Source: RBG-13-68-16 sp041494245
GTDB taxonomy: Bacteria; Acidobacteriota; Thermoanaerobaculia; Thermoanaerobaculales; Thermoanaerobaculaceae
DNA length: 64,000 nucleotides
Assembly: GCA_041494245.1 (NCBI GenBank)
Contig: JBGQAK010000003.1
Span: 62,001 to 126,000, forward strand
Reading direction: 5' to 3'
Shown here: piece by piece, positions 18,211 to 26,650 of the stretch
Position numbering within the stretch: the stretch's first letter is position 1
Layout: the number at the start of each line of letters is the position of its first letter
Made by a program: the position numbers and the translations under genes
Notes under the pieces: model-generated
What the model saw: the letters and a program-made list of their open reading frames with translations, nothing else
Databases searched by the model: none
Told to the model about the DNA's origin: nothing

Positions 18211-18574
18211 GGCCGTCATCCCCGACAAGGACGAATTCAAGATCGGGGAAGTCTGCGAGATCGCCGGAGTCAAGCCGTTCGTGCTGCGCTACTGGGAGAC
18301 GGAGTTCCCGGACCTGTCGCCGGCCAAGGGTGCCGGAGGCCAGCGTACCTACACCAGGGCCGACGTGCAGCTCATCCTGCGCATCAAGCAGCTCCTCTAC
18401 GAAGAGCGCTTCACCGTGGCCGGCGCCAAGAGGCGTCTGGGGGAGGAAACGGCCGGCCCGCCGAGCAAGGCGCCGCGGCTTGACACCAAGGGCTCGGACC
18501 AACTAGAAAGCGTGCGGCGCGTGCTCAAGCAGAGCCGCCGCGAGCTGGAAGCCATCCTCGCTTTGCTGAAGTAA
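18200..18574 (+). CDS. MerR family transcriptional regulator
   Basis: A 124-residue DNA-binding protein. The N-terminal winged helix has the MerR pattern FKIGEVCEIAGVKPFVLRYW followed by GGQRTYTRADVQ, and a coiled-coil tail (ESVRRVLKQSRRELEAILALL) for dimerisation. There are no cysteines in the effector position, so metal sensing is unlikely. MerR proteins of this short type are common directly downstream of housekeeping genes in this kind of genome. The gene begins inside the GTPase gene and ends 6 bp before tRNA-Pro. Confidence 0.9.
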   Translation: MPSEAVIPDKDEFKIGEVCEIAGVKPFVLRYWETEFPDLSPAKGAGGQRTYTRADVQLILRIKQLLYEERFTVAGAKRRLGEETAGPPSKAPRLDTKGSDQLESVRRVLKQSRRELEAILALLK

Positions 18575-18580
18575 CCCGGT

Positions 18581-18657
<77 letters not shown>

Positions 18658-18675
18658 AACGACTCAGACACTTAC

Positions 18676-18695
18676 GGGCCGCCCACTAGCGGCCC
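18676..18695 (+). terminator. hairpin behind tRNA-Pro
   Basis: GGGCCGC and GCGGCCC pair around the loop CCACTA, beginning 19 bases after the tRNA CCA. The following AAGTCGTCTTGTTTG is only moderately T-rich, so this is a plausible but weak terminator for the der-tRNA unit. Just after it, TGTTTGTCA occurs twice (18705-18713 and 18717-18725). Confidence 0.4.
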
Positions 18696-18750
18696 AAGTC
18701 GTCTTGTTTGTCAGTCTGTTTGTCAACGCTCCCGGGAGGGGGATGAGGCC

Positions 18751-19257
18751 ATGACGCGCGACCCCCGTGACGAGGCGTATGAACCTGCGCAGTACTGCAT
18801 CAGTGGTCACCTGATCACGTACTTCGCGGAAAGCGAGCCGGATTCGACCGAGGATCGGTGCCGTCGTTGCGGCAGTCCAACGATCACGCAGTGCCCGAAG
18901 TGCAAATCCATCATCCGGGGGTTCAAGCACGGCGGAATGTCGCCGACTGAACGGCCCGCCTACTGCCACCGGTGCGGGGAGCCGTACCCGTGGATGGAGC
19001 AGGCTGTCATCGCTGCCAAGGCGCTCGCACAGACGCTTGCAGCATCTCCGGAGGACGCGCGCCTGCTCGAGGCCAGTATCGACGACATGGTGCGCGACAC
19101 GCCGGCGGCGACGGTGGCGGCGGTGAGGTTCAAGAGCATGGTGGCCAAGGCGGGCCAGAGTGTCGCCGATGCGTTCCGGGATATCTTGGTCGACGTGCTG
19201 AGCGAAGCCGTCAAGAAGACCATTTGGCCTGAGGCCCCGCCGAGCCGCCGCCGGTAG
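18751..19257 (+). CDS. DUF2321-like zinc-ribbon protein
   Basis: A 168-residue protein. ATG 18751 is preceded by a GGGAGGGGG stretch. The first 80 residues have three zinc-binding knuckles: CRRCGSPTITQCPKC and CHRCGEPYPW, after an AQYCISGHLITYF segment with Cys and His. This layout matches DUF2321 proteins of unknown function. The C-terminal 90 residues are helical without recognisable motif. Soluble. It is the first of three small co-directional genes lying between tRNA-Pro and a convergent TonB receptor gene, whose products do not look like those of the housekeeping genes before the tRNA. Confidence 0.75.
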   Translation: MTRDPRDEAYEPAQYCISGHLITYFAESEPDSTEDRCRRCGSPTITQCPKCKSIIRGFKHGGMSPTERPAYCHRCGEPYPWMEQAVIAAKALAQTLAASPEDARLLEASIDDMVRDTPAATVAAVRFKSMVAKAGQSVADAFRDILVDVLSEAVKKTIWPEAPPSRRR

Positions 19258-19361
19258 CACTGCATCCATCCGTTTGCGCGGCTGAAAACGGGCGCGGGCC
19301 GCTACACTTGGGTGGAAGGGTTAGCACAGACAGACGCAACAAGAACGGAGGAGCCAGACAG

Positions 19362-19520
19362 ATGCGGTTCAAGAAGAACGCAACAGCGAAAAAGAAGACG
19401 GCCAGGAGGCCCGCCAAGAAGGCGACGAAGAAGAAGACCGTCAAGAAGGGGACGAAGAAGCCTGCTACTAGGATCCGAAAGCCCGCACCGCACAAGTACG
19501 GTATCGGAGGAGGGCACTAG
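19362..19520 (+). CDS. very short lysine-rich basic protein
   Basis: A 52-residue peptide in which close to half of the residues are lysine, arginine or histidine (KKKTARRPAKKATKKKTVKK pattern), resembling the tails of bacterial histone-H1-like DNA-binding proteins. ATG 19362 has GGAGGA at 19347-19352. It ends in a glycine-rich GIGGGH. The next gene starts on the base after its stop, and that gene's GGAGGAGGG binding site lies within this coding region, which supports both being translated. Nucleic-acid binding is an inference from charge alone. Confidence 0.55.
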   Translation: MRFKKNATAKKKTARRPAKKATKKKTVKKGTKKPATRIRKPAPHKYGIGGGH

Positions 19521-20036
19521 GTGAGCGACAGACCGCCAACGCCATCGCCCGTTCGGGAAGCTGAGAAAGCCGAAAGCGATGGAGAGAACTCGACCGTCAC
19601 GGATCGCGCGTACAAGAATCCGGCAGAGGGCCAACGAACGATTCGAGAGGAGTACCTCTACTGGACCGGGACTCTGACGAGGCGTAGCTTCGAGCTATCG
19701 GTCGCGCTACTCGGAGCTAACTGGGCCATATTCGGCACTGTCGACCGCGTCTTGAGTAACCCGTGGTCGAAGGCCTCCATCCTTCTGGTCGGTGTGAACT
19801 TGGGACTGAATTTGGTTGTCGCGCTTGCAATGAGCGAGATGCACTATCACCGATGGGAGGAAGCCGAACAAGAACCAGAAAAATGGCGACGCGCGTGGCA
19901 GGAAGCGGCGCACACCAAGAGTCGATGGCCGTTTACCAAGAGCATTGAGTGCTTGGGGAGGATGCTGTCTTGGTGTAAGGCGGTGCTGCCCATTGCTAGT
20001 TTTGCGTCTTTTCTTGTGGGGGTGCTGAGGCCATGA
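19521..20036 (+). CDS. small membrane protein of unknown function
   Basis: A 171-residue protein starting at GTG 19521 behind a strong GGAGGAGGG. A polar 50-residue N-terminus is followed by two hydrophobic helices (about 59-73 and 84-103, ILLVGVNLGLNLVVALAM), a basic/tryptophan-rich cytoplasmic-looking segment and a C-terminal helix (VLPIASFASFLVGVL). No motif is recognised. It directly abuts the lysine-rich gene and is probably co-transcribed with it. GC content is visibly lower here than in the genes before the tRNA, which fits acquired DNA. Confidence 0.65.
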   Translation: MSDRPPTPSPVREAEKAESDGENSTVTDRAYKNPAEGQRTIREEYLYWTGTLTRRSFELSVALLGANWAIFGTVDRVLSNPWSKASILLVGVNLGLNLVVALAMSEMHYHRWEEAEQEPEKWRRAWQEAAHTKSRWPFTKSIECLGRMLSWCKAVLPIASFASFLVGVLRP

Positions 20037-20474
20037 CGTTGATCGACGGCGAAGCCTGGATAGCCACTTAGTGGCTACTCGTACCCCCGAGCTTGGCAGG
20101 TGGTTTGTCAACGCCCTGAGTCGCCCCGTTGGGCACCTGCCGAGCCGGCATCTTCTACGCGTACCATTACCCTTAGGACGTCGCCAAGGCACCCGGTCTG
20201 CCCCCCAGGTCAACAGGGCTGGGGACGGTGAGGTCTCTTACCTAGCCTGTCTCTCTGGCCCGTCTAGGCCACTTTCCAGCGTTCCCGCCGCCACGCCTAC
20301 CCCGGCCTTCGGCGCGGGACCGCCGTGTCCAGCTCCCGAGGAAAAAGGGCTGGCGGTACGGCCACCCAAGCAGCCGCCACCTGGACGGCAGCTCAGTTGG
20401 TCACGCCCGGGCCGCGGGCTCCTAGAAGTTGAACTTCAACCCTATAGTCCCCCGCACCCCCGACGTGCCTCCCA
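20037..20474. other. 438-bp convergent intergenic region with a palindrome
   Basis: Holds a near-perfect palindrome TAGCCACTTAGTGGCTA at 20061-20077 (8-bp arms, one central base) behind the membrane-protein gene. It also contains TTTGTCAACGC at 20104-20114, which repeats 18719-18729 next to the tRNA. In the minus-strand frame that is +1 to the end of the receptor gene, an open tail ends in a porin-like GLKFNF at about 20425. No gene is supported here. Confidence 0.4.
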
Positions 20475-23303
20475 TCACCGGCTCACCCTGAAGCCGACGG
20501 AGAACGTCCGGTTGTAGAACTCGCGCTGGTTGTTCCAGTGCGGGCTGCCGAAGTAGAACCCGAACACCTCGTTGTTGAGGTTGAGGCCGTTCAAGAGGAT
20601 TTCGAGGCCGTTCTTGAACGTGTAGCTGACCTGAGCGTCGAGCTGGGTATGCGGGTAGAGGTAGAGGTCGCCGTTGGGCCCTTTGAGGCCGCCGTCGGCT
20701 CCGTCCACGTAGTTGTAGACCCAGATCGTGGCCGCGTTGTAGGTCGCGGCGACTCGGGCCGAGAAGCCGCCCCGGTCGTAGGTCAGTCCGAAGTTGGCTG
20801 CGTTCGGTGTGGTCCGCTGCAGGAGGGCGGTGCCGCTCCGGCCGGTCGAGGGGTCGAACGTGGCCTTGGAGTCGAGGTAGGTGTAGTTGGTATCGACGCC
20901 CAGCCCGCTCAGGAGCCCTGGCAGGAAGCCCAGGCGCTGCTGCCACGCGGCCTCGAACCCGTAGATGTACGCCTTCGGGCCGTTGATCGGCTTGACCAGT
21001 TTGTACCCGTTGTAGTTGCCGCCCTGGATGGTGCTTTCGGCCCCAGAATAGATCGGATCCTTCAGGTCCTTGTAGAAGACGCCGGCCGAGATGACCCCAA
21101 CTGAGGAGACGAAGTGCTCGAACAGCAGGTCGTAGTTCTGGCCCTTGGTCGGCTTCAGGTCCGGGTTGCCCGAGCTGATCTCATTCCGGTCGTTGCTGAC
21201 CAGGTACGAGGGGACCAGGTCCCCGTACGGGGCACGATTCACCGTCCAGCCGTAGACAGCGCGCAGGTTCGTGTTGCGATCCAGCTCGTACTTGAGCGAG
21301 ATGCTGGGCAGCACGTTGGTGTACTTTGAGGCGCCGCTGGTCGGCTGGGTCGAGACCCACTTCCCGTCGGCGTCTGTGGTGACCACGAAGGCGGTGTAGT
21401 TGGAGTCGGTGCGCTCGACGCGCACGCCGACTTCGAGCTCGAGCTGGCCAAACCTCTTCGTGTTCTTGGCGTAGACCGCCGCAACCTTCTCCTTCGCGTC
21501 GGAGTTGTTCGGATCATTGTACAAGTGCTCGCGGTTGAGGTCTTCGGTGAAGGCACCAGGGTTGCTGTTGAAGTACTTGGCGAGCGTGTTGACGTCCGGG
21601 TTGGGACCCTGGGGGTACTTGCCAAAGTAATAGTCCGGGTCGGAGAAGGAACTCAGGCCCTGGCTCATGTTGAATCTTGGGGTGCCAGTCGCCTTATAGT
21701 ACTGCCTGAGCACAAGAGTCGTCTTATCCTCGTCCCGGTACTTACCCCCGACCTTGAGCTCGCCCAGCGCGTAGGGGAACGCGATGTTAAATGCCAGGGC
21801 CGCAGCGCGAGTCGCGTACTGTTGATCCCAGATCTGCACGCTGGAGAGGGTGTACTGCGTCGCATCGAGCTGGTTGACGCTACCCAGGGGCGTCAACTTC
21901 GGAAAGTTGCCGTTGCTCGAGTCCACCATGAACGCGGCCGATGGCCCGCTGAAAGCGAAGTACCAGGGAGTCTGCCAATTCTGCCGGGCATGGGAGTAGG
22001 AGAGGCTGTAGTCGACGAGCGCCGCCCCGAGGACGTGGTTCCCGCCGGCCGTGAAGCTGTACGTCTGCTCGTTCGGCACCTGGTACGCGACGTTCTCGGA
22101 GAAACCTCCCGTGTCGTCGGTGAGTGTGGGAGTGAGGAAGTTGCCGGCCGACGCCGTTGTCGTCCAACGGGTTCGTGGGTTGTCGAACTCGGAAAAGAAT
22201 CCCTTCAGGTACAAGGACGAGTTGTTTCCGAGGCGATAGTCGAGGCCACCCACAAAACCATAGCGCTTGCGGTCGTACCGATAGTCACGGTAGCCATTCT
22301 CGGTGAAGACGTTGGCCGAACTCCCGTCCGGCAAAGTAACCACGCTCGGAACAGGCTCCAGGTCGTTGATCGCGCGGCCGTTGCGGTCGAGGGTGCCGCC
22401 GATGACGAGGCCAAGCGCCTTGTCGAGCCCGAACCGGTTCGTGTACGTAGCGCTCACCTGCGAGGAGGAGCGGCCCCCCGCAAGCGAGTTGTAGCCGCCT
22501 ACGGCGCTGACCGTGAAGGAGGGGGCGTCACCGGCGATCTTGGTCACAAGGTTCAGAGAGCCGCCGATCGCGTCGCCCTCCTGGTCCGCGGAGATTGTCT
22601 TGTTCAGCTCGATGGTGCCGACGAGGCCCGACGAGAACGAGTCCAACTTGATCGCGCGCACACCCGACTCCGCCGCCGGGATGCGGACACCGTCGATCGT
22701 CACGCTCGTGAAGCTGGGTTCGAGCCCCCGCACCTGGACGTATTTGGGCTCACCCTCGTCGCGCTCGACCGACACACTGGGCAGACGTTGGACGGCTTCC
22801 GCCACGTTGGCATTGGGAAGGCTCTGGATCACCTCGGCGGGCAGCACGTCCACGATATTGACGGCGGTTTTCCGCACGTTGAGCGCCTGGACCTCACCGT
22901 ACGAGCGGGAGGCCGTCACCGTGACAGCGTCAGTGACGTTGGCCGCCCGGTGGAGCGTGACCTCCACCTTGAGCGGGCCGCCCGAGGTGACGTGCAACTC
23001 CTGGCTCACGGTGATGAAGCCGACGTACGAGACCTCCAGGGTGTACGTGCCCACCTTGAGGTTCGGCACCGTGAAGCGGCCTTCACGGTCGGTCACGTCG
23101 ACGAACCCACTGGGCTCGACGCGCACGGTCGCACCCGTCAGGACGTTGTTGCTGGAGTCGGCGACGCGACCCTGAATGCCGCCGCGTTCCGTTCCAACCG
23201 TTACGCCTTTACCCGTCTGCGCCTGGGCGACGCCAGAAAGCAAGGCAAGCCCAGCAATGAGAAACGGAATGATGCAACATCTCTGTTTGCGGAAGGACGC
23301 CAT
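20475..23303 (-). CDS. TonB-dependent outer-membrane receptor (carbohydrate-type, TIGR01782-like)
   Basis: A 942-residue active transporter of the outer membrane, energised by TonB-ExbBD. ATG 23303 follows AAGGAGGAG, so the 33 extra upstream residues of the open frame are not used. Order: signal peptide to about residue 29 (ALLSGVAQAQ), a carboxypeptidase-regulatory-like beta domain (about 40-115), plug (about 130-250, with GLEPSFTSVTIDGVRIP), then a barrel ending in FYNRTFSVGFRVS. The plug-barrel junction IELNKTISADQEGDAIGGSL is typical of TIGR01782 receptors, which in related bacteria often import oligosaccharides and are controlled by an adjacent LacI protein. A broken LacI gene lies divergently upstream, consistent with that. 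The substrate is not determinable here. Confidence 0.9.
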   Translation of the reverse strand: MASFRKQRCCIIPFLIAGLALLSGVAQAQTGKGVTVGTERGGIQGRVADSSNNVLTGATVRVEPSGFVDVTDREGRFTVPNLKVGTYTLEVSYVGFITVSQELHVTSGGPLKVEVTLHRAANVTDAVTVTASRSYGEVQALNVRKTAVNIVDVLPAEVIQSLPNANVAEAVQRLPSVSVERDEGEPKYVQVRGLEPSFTSVTIDGVRIPAAESGVRAIKLDSFSSGLVGTIELNKTISADQEGDAIGGSLNLVTKIAGDAPSFTVSAVGGYNSLAGGRSSSQVSATYTNRFGLDKALGLVIGGTLDRNGRAINDLEPVPSVVTLPDGSSANVFTENGYRDYRYDRKRYGFVGGLDYRLGNNSSLYLKGFFSEFDNPRTRWTTTASAGNFLTPTLTDDTGGFSENVAYQVPNEQTYSFTAGGNHVLGAALVDYSLSYSHARQNWQTPWYFAFSGPSAAFMVDSSNGNFPKLTPLGSVNQLDATQYTLSSVQIWDQQYATRAAALAFNIAFPYALGELKVGGKYRDEDKTTLVLRQYYKATGTPRFNMSQGLSSFSDPDYYFGKYPQGPNPDVNTLAKYFNSNPGAFTEDLNREHLYNDPNNSDAKEKVAAVYAKNTKRFGQLELEVGVRVERTDSNYTAFVVTTDADGKWVSTQPTSGASKYTNVLPSISLKYELDRNTNLRAVYGWTVNRAPYGDLVPSYLVSNDRNEISSGNPDLKPTKGQNYDLLFEHFVSSVGVISAGVFYKDLKDPIYSGAESTIQGGNYNGYKLVKPINGPKAYIYGFEAAWQQRLGFLPGLLSGLGVDTNYTYLDSKATFDPSTGRSGTALLQRTTPNAANFGLTYDRGGFSARVAATYNAATIWVYNYVDGADGGLKGPNGDLYLYPHTQLDAQVSYTFKNGLEILLNGLNLNNEVFGFYFGSPHWNNQREFYNRTFSVGFRVSR

Positions 23304-23389
23304 TGTCTCCTCCTTCTTGCTTCTTGCAGTTCGGCTGTGGCCCTTGCACGGTGGATTCTCTCCGTATCTACCGTGCTCCGGACCGGACA

Positions 23390-23401
23390 TGGAACGTTCC
23401 A
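23390..23401. promoter_or_regulatory. LacI-type operator palindrome
   Basis: TGGAACGTTCCA is a perfect 12-bp palindrome centred on CG, the layout used by LacI/GalR repressors. It lies 87 bp upstream of the receptor start and between it and the LacI remnant. Binding is inferred from form and position. Confidence 0.5.
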
Positions 23402-23420
23402 ACTCCCCCTCAAAAAAGAG

Positions 23421-23449
23421 TTTCTAGTTCCACTTCCCAACCGCACCAA
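23421..23449 (-). promoter_or_regulatory. possible promoter of the TonB receptor gene
   Basis: On the minus strand TTGGTG and TAGAAA are spaced by 17 bases. Transcription would begin just upstream of the palindrome at 23390-23401, so a repressor there would block elongation or initiation. The match to the sigma-70 consensus is partial. Confidence 0.3.
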
Positions 23450-23536
23450 GCGGCTTAGTGGCGTCCTTCCAAGCCGTTCCAGGTTGCCTAACAACCACCC
23501 ACGCGCTGTGATCCGGAGGCTTCCGCTAGGAATCTA

Positions 23537-23734
23537 ATGCCAAGAAGGAGCAACGTCAAGCCTCATCCCTCTCAAACCGAACCCACGATCCTGGACGTGG
23601 CACACAAGGCCTCCGTCTCGAAGTCTCTCGTCTCGATGCTGAGCTCGCGAGTGGTGCGACGCCTCCCATCCGTCTGCCCACCTCCGGCAGTGAGCCTGCC
23701 TGCTTCAAGGCCGAGCGGACGAACCCTCGCGTGA
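23537..23734 (+). pseudogene. remnant of a LacI family regulator (DNA-binding head only)
   Basis: A 65-codon frame. Residues 17-38 (PTILDVAHKASVSKSLVSML) match the LacI-type helix-turn-helix, whose usual form is TIxDVAxxAxVSxxTVSxxL. After that the frame runs into unrelated proline/serine-rich sequence and stops, where an intact gene would carry a hinge and a ~270-residue sugar-binding domain. No continuation is recognisable in other frames up to 23925, so the rest is deleted rather than frameshifted. The divergent position to the TonB receptor gene is the classic place for its repressor. Confidence 0.6.
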
Positions 23735-23925
23735 GTGACGGCGGTGGAGCGCCTTGACCACGCTGAAGTGAGCGCTGTAAATCCGGATGAGGTGGCGTCG
23801 CGGCTCGGGGATGTGCATCAGGACGCAGGCGAGGAAGTCCTTAGATGTCGGGCGGGACCGCCGGACGCGCTCTGGCTCATTGTGGGGAGTCAGAACCAGC
23901 CGGCGCGACGAGGGTGACGACCCAG
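23735..23925. other. non-coding stretch between the LacI remnant and the phosphoesterase gene
   Basis: Short open frames here have no family resemblance or start signals. Probably debris left by loss of the LacI gene. Confidence 0.35.
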
Positions 23926-24795
23926 TCAGTGACGGGCTACGGGCTGCCAGCAGAACTCGATGGGCTTTGCCTCGGCTGCGGACCCGGTGGGCGCCAGGCC
24001 ATAGAACTCTTCAATGGTGCGCAGCACGTTGTAGTGGGTGATGACGCGATCGTACCTGCCCGCACGCACCATCGGGCCGACGAAAAAAGTCGGGATCCGT
24101 TGGCCCTCGTGACCATCGTCCTCATCGAAGGTGAAGACGAGCAGGCTGTTGTGGCTCGCCGCCCACTGCACGTATCCGTCGAGGTTGGCCTTGAGCCACC
24201 GGTCACCCTCGGCGATCGATCCGTCGTGCATGTCGTGCTGCAAGTTGGGCACCACGAAGGCCACGGTGGGTAGCCGTGTCAGGTCGGCCGGCCATGCGGC
24301 AAGAGGCAGGTTGCTCACGCGCGGGATGGCGTTGGCGGGAGCATCCTGCCAGTTCACCCAGGGGTTGTGCTTGCGGGCGTAGTGGCCGGACTTCCGCCCA
24401 CCGAAACCGATCTCCGGTAGGTCTTCCGAGTAGCCGCAGAAGCTGAGCCCGTTGGCGATCAGCGCCGCTCCCAGGTTGGGCGCCGAGAACGGAAGGTGCT
24501 TCGGGACACCGTCGTCGGTGACGCCGAGATTGGAGCCGGCGAACAGCATGATGTAGTTGGGTTGGCTGGGATGGATCAAGCCGAACGACTGGGTGAAGAG
24601 CGCTCCCCGGCTCGCGAGGTCGTTGATGTACGGGGCCTCGGCATTCCCGATGATGCTGGAGTAGCTGTGGTTCTCCTCGATCACGACGACCACGTGGTCG
24701 GGCCGCGGCAGGTGTGCCTCGGCCGCCCAGACGGTGCCGTTCGCGGAGAAAAACAGGACAGCGAGTACCTGGATCATCCGAAGGCTTGGTTTCAT
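23926..24795 (-). CDS. secreted phosphoesterase (phospholipase C / acid phosphatase superfamily)
   Basis: A 289-residue exported protein with a signal peptide (MKPSLRMIQVLAVLFFSANG, cleavage near VWAAEA). It then shows the metal-binding start of the alkaline-phosphatase-like phosphoesterase family: HVVVVIEENHSYSSIIGN. Further conserved elements are SQPNYIMLFAG, VPNLQHDMHDG and the FTFDEDDGHEGQRIP metal site, followed by the histidine of VITHYNVLRTIEEFYGL. These enzymes hydrolyse phosphate mono- or diesters, including phospholipids. The substrate is unknown. An upstream GGAG supports the start. It is transcribed away from the gene-poor stretch on its 5' side. Confidence 0.87.
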   Translation of the reverse strand: MKPSLRMIQVLAVLFFSANGTVWAAEAHLPRPDHVVVVIEENHSYSSIIGNAEAPYINDLASRGALFTQSFGLIHPSQPNYIMLFAGSNLGVTDDGVPKHLPFSAPNLGAALIANGLSFCGYSEDLPEIGFGGRKSGHYARKHNPWVNWQDAPANAIPRVSNLPLAAWPADLTRLPTVAFVVPNLQHDMHDGSIAEGDRWLKANLDGYVQWAASHNSLLVFTFDEDDGHEGQRIPTFFVGPMVRAGRYDRVITHYNVLRTIEEFYGLAPTGSAAEAKPIEFCWQPVARH

Positions 24796-25476
24796 TGGCT
24801 ACTCCGTTCCTCGTTCACCGTCCAGCGCAAACCTTGTTGAGATTGTACTGCGAGTTGCCAGAAGGAGCGTGGATCTCGGCGCGGACGATGCCCGACGTTA
24901 ACCGGCACCGCCGCTGGTAGTCATGGAGTGGTCGGGCCCCAGGCGCTCCGCCTGAGCCTTGGAAGAGCGAAAGCAGAATCAGAACCTGCCACAGAAACGA
25001 CAGATGTAGGACTCGCAAGACCGCCCGTCGTGGGAGAACCTACGTGCGTCCTCGCCTCAACATCTCGTCCCCGTTCCGCGCCGCGCGAGGAGATCACCGA
25101 TCGGCTGAGGAGATCACCGATCGGCTACGGACTCAACTTTCAGGTGGACCAGGTTTCGGGTTTTGGGTCACTCTGACCCGCCCCGGGGAAGAGGTCTTGC
25201 CGGGGACGAACACTGGAGGTGCAGAGAACGGTGATTCCCGGGAGGCTCCGCGCTGAGGCGTCAGCATCAGCGGGCCCAGCGCCTGCCCCAACAACGGAAC
25301 GAAAACGCATTGCGTCGGAGGTGTCGGCTTCGCCATCATGGCAGGGGGAAGGTCAAGCAGCACAGTCCGTGCCTGCGCTCGAGAAGGCTCAGCAGGCGCA
25401 CGTCCGCCGGATCACGAAGCCTGGGCCGGGCCCAGTTACCGCGTGCGGCAGCGACGCTCCTCGCGCATGCTTGCGG
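24796..25476. other. 681-bp region without a supported gene
   Basis: Lies between the phosphoesterase start and the regulator stop, so it should contain the phosphoesterase promoter. I see a 20-bp tandem repeat (25087-25126) and a GGGTCA-ctc-TGACCC inverted repeat (25165-25179). Short open frames on both strands lack convincing starts or family resemblance. Confidence 0.4.
25087..25126. repeat. perfect tandem repeat, two 20-bp units
   Basis: GAGGAGATCACCGATCGGCT occurs twice back to back. Each unit contains GATC-ACC-GATC. It lies in the gene-poor stretch. It could be paired binding sites or a simple slippage duplication. Confidence 0.75.
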
Positions 25477-26364
25477 CTACAACGGCTTGCGCGAACCATC
25501 CGATCGATGAGGTCTGAGCGATGGCGTCACCGTCGCGATATCTTCCGCTGCCGGAACGCGCTGCAGGTGCTGTTTTACGGCCTCCACGAAGACGTCGAAG
25601 TGGTCGCGCATGGCCCGCTGGGCGGCGCGAGGATCGTGGGCGGCCACGGCTTGGGCAAGCCGGAGGTGAGCCGGGTATGACGAGGTCCCCGTGACGATGT
25701 TGGCCTCGTACCAGAGGTCCTGAAGAGCGCGATTGACGTCCCACAGAATCCTTTTTGCCAGCTGCAGGAAGTGATTGCCGCATGCGTTGCCGAGAAGGTG
25801 GTGGAAGTCCGTCCCCTGCTGGGCGCCACGCAAGGGGCTCTCGAGGTTCTTACGCTGTTCCTCTACGACCGTTTGCATCTCCTTGATCTGTTCGTCGGTG
25901 GCCCGTTTGGCGGCGAGGCGTGCCATCTCGCCCTCGATGAGGCCAAGCGCCTCCAGGATGGGGAGGAAGTCGGCGCGGCTCGGGGGGTCCACATTCCTCA
26001 ACATCCCCTCGGCCCACTGGTGGCGCGTGTTCTCGAACCGGAGGAGCTCGAGCCGACGACGTCCCTTTTCGGTGAGCACCCGCCCCCGGTTGCTGACCTT
26101 CAGGGTGAGTCCCTCATGATCCAGCTCCCTGAGGATGCGCCCGACGGTGGGCTGGCTCGCCGAAATGTCGTGATCCCGCAGGTAGAGCTGAAGAGTCCCC
26201 GATCCGACGCCATCCGGGGCACCGTCGAGGCGTTCGAGTACGAGGAACACACTTGGCCGTACCGTGACTTGAGGTGTTATGGGGCGTGGGGCACGCCGGG
26301 GACGTAGGTGGTAGGGTTGGGCTGCCAGCTGAGGCAGGTGTCCGTTTCCGGTCCGCTGTGCCAT
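25477..26364 (-). CDS. FCD-domain transcriptional regulator with NrpR-like winged helix
   Basis: A 295-residue DNA-binding protein. I chose ATG 26364 because GGAGG lies seven bases upstream; an ATG seven codons earlier lacks a site. After a ~35-residue basic start, residues ~40-105 form a winged helix (LQLYLRDHDISASQPTVGRI, then SNRGRVLTEKGRRRLELL). It looks more like the NrpR/DUF128 type than the GntR helix normally joined to this effector domain. The C-terminal ~150 residues are an FCD ligand domain of six helices with the metal-ligand pattern DFHHLLGNACGN ... HLRLAQAVAAHDPRAA ... DHF. FCD regulators usually sense small carboxylates or amino acids. It is divergent from the first Oar-like receptor gene and is the obvious candidate to regulate it. 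Confidence 0.8.
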   Translation of the reverse strand: MAQRTGNGHLPQLAAQPYHLRPRRAPRPITPQVTVRPSVFLVLERLDGAPDGVGSGTLQLYLRDHDISASQPTVGRILRELDHEGLTLKVSNRGRVLTEKGRRRLELLRFENTRHQWAEGMLRNVDPPSRADFLPILEALGLIEGEMARLAAKRATDEQIKEMQTVVEEQRKNLESPLRGAQQGTDFHHLLGNACGNHFLQLAKRILWDVNRALQDLWYEANIVTGTSSYPAHLRLAQAVAAHDPRAAQRAMRDHFDVFVEAVKQHLQRVPAAEDIATVTPSLRPHRSDGSRKPL

Positions 26365-26650
26365 ACGTTTGCCTCCGAATCCCATGTCTCGGGCAACCAG
26401 ATACTTCCCGGGCGTCGGCCGCCAAGGCCCCTTCTTCCCGTCAAAACTTCATCATCCTACATCGTCTCGACTCCGGTGTGCTGATCTGGTCCGTCAGACC
26501 CCCGAATAGGCCCAGAGTCGAACGGGTGGGGGGTGGCTAGAACCCCAGGGGTTCCCGCGAGGACGCAGGCGGCCGGTGCTGACAACACGGGCACCTTCGG
26601 TCGCTGCACAACCGGTCCGTCTTGAGACTGGATCTGTGGTGAGCACCCCC

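Noticed and set aside
20037..20474. A CRISPR array or small phage remnant in the convergent gap
   Set aside because: No regularly spaced repeats, no integrase or phage gene; only one palindrome and an 11-bp repeat.
21525..23537. A 670-codon open frame on the plus strand
   Set aside because: Antisense to the TonB receptor gene, rich in Arg/Val/Gly, no start signal or motif.
24815..25018. A 67-codon minus-strand frame with a hydrophobic start
   Set aside because: No ribosome binding site and no recognisable family; kept as non-coding.
25165..25179. GGGTCA-ctc-TGACCC as a terminator for the FCD regulator gene
   Set aside because: No T-run on either strand and about 300 bp beyond the stop codon; more likely chance or a binding site.
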